Assembly: GCA_932222125.1 (NCBI GenBank)
Contig: CAKNZJ010000093.1
Span: 1 to 6,866, forward strand
From: an uncultured Clostridia bacterium
GTDB taxonomy: Bacteria; Bacillota; Clostridia; Oscillospirales; Oscillospiraceae
DNA: 6,866 bases
Reading direction: 5' to 3'
In this document: in pieces, positions 5,257-6,866 of the stretch
Layout: every line of letters starts with the position of its first letter
How positions within the stretch are numbered: the stretch's first letter is position 1
The notes under the pieces: model-generated
What the model saw: the letters and a program-made list of their open reading frames with translations, nothing else
Told to the model about the DNA's origin: nothing
The model's database searches: none
Position numbers and translations under genes: made by a program

Positions 5257-5666
5257 CCGGCGCCGTGGTGGTGGCCGCGCTGGCCATGGCCGTGGGGACC
5301 GCCCTGGGCGTTCTGGTGGGCCGGATCGTGGGGCCGCGCCTGTACCGTCCCCGCCGCCTCCAGCCGGAGGGCGGCGCGGACAAGGGGAAAATGGGCACCA
5401 TGGACAAGGTGCTGGTCCTGGAGGCGGTGATCCTGGTGACCTATACCGTGGCGGACCTGGCCGTGTTCTGGCATACCGGGAGCGAACCGTCCACCTTGAC
5501 CGCCTGCGTGTTCGGCGTATGCGGATTTGAAAATGGCGTCATGGGCTGGATCAAGACCAACAAGGACAAGGCGGCAGAGGCCGCCAAAACAAGCGGGAGC
5601 GGCCCCCAGGCCGCGCCCATGGACCCGCCCACCGAGCGGGTGGAACCCCCGGACGTGGGCCTGTAA
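5253..5666 (+). CDS. Two-helix membrane protein, lysis region
   Basis: This 137-aa protein begins at an ATG that overlaps the stop of the preceding gene (ATGA), so translation is probably coupled; the frame is open further upstream only as a shadow of that gene. It has a hydrophobic N-terminal segment (about 4-23, AVVVAALAMAVGTALGVLVG), a basic linker (RLYRPRR) and a second hydrophobic part (about 52-71, KVLVLEAVILVTYTVADLAV), then a weaker one around TLTACVFGVCGFENGVMGWI. The C-terminus is hydrophilic and rich in Ala and Pro. I have seen similar proteins next to phage endolysins but do not know a proven function; a holin or holin regulator is possible. ATG at 5391 could be an internal start giving a shorter form. 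Confidence 0.6.
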   Translation: MTGAVVVAALAMAVGTALGVLVGRIVGPRLYRPRRLQPEGGADKGKMGTMDKVLVLEAVILVTYTVADLAVFWHTGSEPSTLTACVFGVCGFENGVMGWIKTNKDKAAEAAKTSGSGPQAAPMDPPTERVEPPDVGL

Positions 5667-5679
5667 GGGAGGCATACAA

Positions 5680-6681
5680 ATGACAGAGAACCAACTGCGC
5701 CAGAAAGTGGCGGATATTATCAACGCATGGGTGGGGGGCACCAAGGGCAGCGCCAAGCACCTGGACATTCTGGAGGTTTACAACAATTACCGCCCCCTGG
5801 CGCGGGGGTACAAGGTCCAGGTGAAAGACGCCTACTGTGCCACCACGGTGAGCGCGGCCTATATCCGGGCCGGGATCGCCGCCTACACCGGGACCGAGTG
5901 CGGCGTGGAGAAATACACCATTGTGGCCAAAAAGCTGGGCATTTGGGTGGAGAACGACGCCCACACGCCCAAGATCGGGGACGCCTGCGTGTATGACTGG
6001 GACGACACTGGAAAAGGCGATTGCACCGGGGCCGGGGACCACATCGGGATCGTGACCCAGGTTTCCGCCAGGTCCTTTGTAGTCACAGAGGGCAACATGA
6101 GCGGTGGTAAGGTGGGCAAGCGTACCATGGCCATCAATGGCCGGTACATTCGCGGGTTCATCTGCCCTGACTTCGCGGCGATTGCCAAGAAAATGGGCGG
6201 GACCACAACCGGCAACACGCTGGGCACCACGGGGGCCTCCAGCGCGGCCAAGGGCACCGCCCACACCGTTGCGGCGGGTGATACCTTGGGAAAGATCGCG
6301 GTCAAATACGGCACCACTGTGGACGCCCTGGCGGCCATCAACGGGATCCAAAACAAGAACCTGATCCGGGTGGGCCAGGTGATCTATTTGACCGAGGCAG
6401 CGGCAGCTGTGGGAAAGCTGGCCCGGCTGGGCGTGATCAATTCACCGGACTACTGGAACAGCGCCGCCGCGTCCGGCAAGGTCAAATATCTGGACTGCCT
6501 GCTGGTCCAGGCGGCGGGGAAGATCAAAAAGGCCGGGACCCGAACCGCCACCCCGGAGGAGGGCGTGGCCGCCCTGGTGGCCGCCGGCGTGATCAACGCG
6601 CCGGACTATTGGCTGGCCAATTACCGCACATTCCCCAGCCTGGACGCGCTGCTGTGCGCCCTGGGCGGGGCTGTGAAATAA
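5680..6681 (+). CDS. Endolysin: CHAP peptidase/amidase with LysM and C-terminal repeats
   Basis: This 333-aa protein cleaves host peptidoglycan at the end of infection. The N-terminal CHAP-type domain (about 1-165) shows the catalytic cysteine in DAYCATTVSAAYI (Cys53), the histidine in GDHIGIV (His121) and an acidic residue in VTEGN (Glu137). A linker rich in Gly, Thr, Ser and Ala follows (about 173-192). Next is one LysM domain for sugar binding (about 194-237: HTVAAGDTLGKIAVKYGTTV, then NLIRVGQVIYL). The end holds two related units with GVINSPDYW (about 251-259) and GVINAPDYW (about 303-311), likely a second cell-wall binding part. The ATG at 5680 follows GGGAGG (5667-5672) by seven bases; the frame is open upstream only by chance. 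There is no signal peptide, so export needs a holin. Whether it cuts an amide or a peptide bond cannot be told. Confidence 0.9.
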   Translation: MTENQLRQKVADIINAWVGGTKGSAKHLDILEVYNNYRPLARGYKVQVKDAYCATTVSAAYIRAGIAAYTGTECGVEKYTIVAKKLGIWVENDAHTPKIGDACVYDWDDTGKGDCTGAGDHIGIVTQVSARSFVVTEGNMSGGKVGKRTMAINGRYIRGFICPDFAAIAKKMGGTTTGNTLGTTGASSAAKGTAHTVAAGDTLGKIAVKYGTTVDALAAINGIQNKNLIRVGQVIYLTEAAAAVGKLARLGVINSPDYWNSAAASGKVKYLDCLLVQAAGKIKKAGTRTATPEEGVAALVAAGVINAPDYWLANYRTFPSLDALLCALGGAVK

Positions 6682-6702
6682 AATCTTTTGGAGGACATGA
6701 AC

Positions 6703-6866
6703 ATGGAAACCATTCTGCAGAACATTCCCGGCGTCCTTTCGGCCATCCTGCTGGCGGTGCTGATCCTTATGGTGATCACCAACATCATTGTGGAGGTGGT
6801 CAAGAAACTGACCTGGGACAAGGTGCCCACCAACCTGCTGGCCTTTATCGTGGCCATGGCCGTGAC
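6703..6866 (+). CDS. Holin-like small membrane protein, 3' end outside window
   Basis: Only the first 54 codons are visible. They encode a short start (METILQNIPG), a clear membrane helix (about 10-31, VLSAILLAVLILMVITNIIV), a charged turn (EVVKKLTWDKVPTN) and the start of a second hydrophobic helix (LLAFIVAMAV). Two membrane helices with a short charged loop directly after an endolysin gene suggest a holin. The start at 6703 is preferred because GGAGG at 6690-6694 lies eight bases before it; ATG at 6697 in the same frame is too close to that site. The reading frame runs off the end of the window, so size and family remain open. Confidence 0.65.
   Translation, partial: METILQNIPGVLSAILLAVLILMVITNIIVEVVKKLTWDKVPTNLLAFIVAMAV

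Noticed and set aside
5551..6351. 266-codon open frame on the - strand
   Set aside because: It is antisense to the endolysin and the upstream membrane protein, with a low-complexity, Gly- and Val-rich product; a shadow of GC-rich coding sequence.

Overview
The window is part of a (pro)phage genome. All called genes lie on the + strand, packed with short gaps or overlaps and mostly preceded by strong AGGAGG-like ribosome binding sites. The GC-rich base use, the Shine-Dalgarno style and the mix of protein families (P2-type tail protein I, tail-collar fibre, XhlA-like coiled-coil/membrane protein, CHAP-LysM endolysin) suggest a myovirus-like phage of a fairly GC-rich Firmicute, probably a gut Clostridia-type host. 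The host is inferred from general appearance only.

Layout: (1) 3-575, end of a baseplate/tail protein I gene; (2) 588-1424, a tail-collar fibre protein; (3) 1440-4518, a complete diversity-generating retroelement (DGR); (4) 4537-4924, two small genes of unknown function; (5) 4921-6866, a lysis module with an XhlA-like protein, a two-helix membrane protein, a modular endolysin and the start of a small holin-like membrane protein.

The DGR is the main content. Its order is variable protein gene, avd, template repeat (TR), reverse transcriptase (RT). The 3' end of the variable protein gene (VR, 2191-2325) aligns without gaps to a 135-nt noncoding TR (2858-2992). They differ at 16 positions, and all 16 are adenines in the TR; the 105 non-adenine positions are identical. 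All ten in-frame AAC codons of the TR are altered in the VR. A 12-bp hairpin lies just downstream of the VR, as expected for a DGR target-site cruciform. The RT (402 aa) carries YMDD and an LGSQISQ motif that fits the DGR signature [ILV]GxxxSQ. Avd is a 141-aa helical protein. The likely mechanism is TR RNA to adenine-mutated cDNA to replacement of the VR, which diversifies the C-type-lectin-like tip of a tail protein and thus receptor binding.

The 487 nt between avd and the RT gene hold the TR, a spacer with at least three small hairpins (2997-3077) ending in a T-rich stretch, and a further leader of about 225 nt containing a strong two-part hairpin (3156-3196). None of this codes convincingly. 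It is the least explained part of the window.
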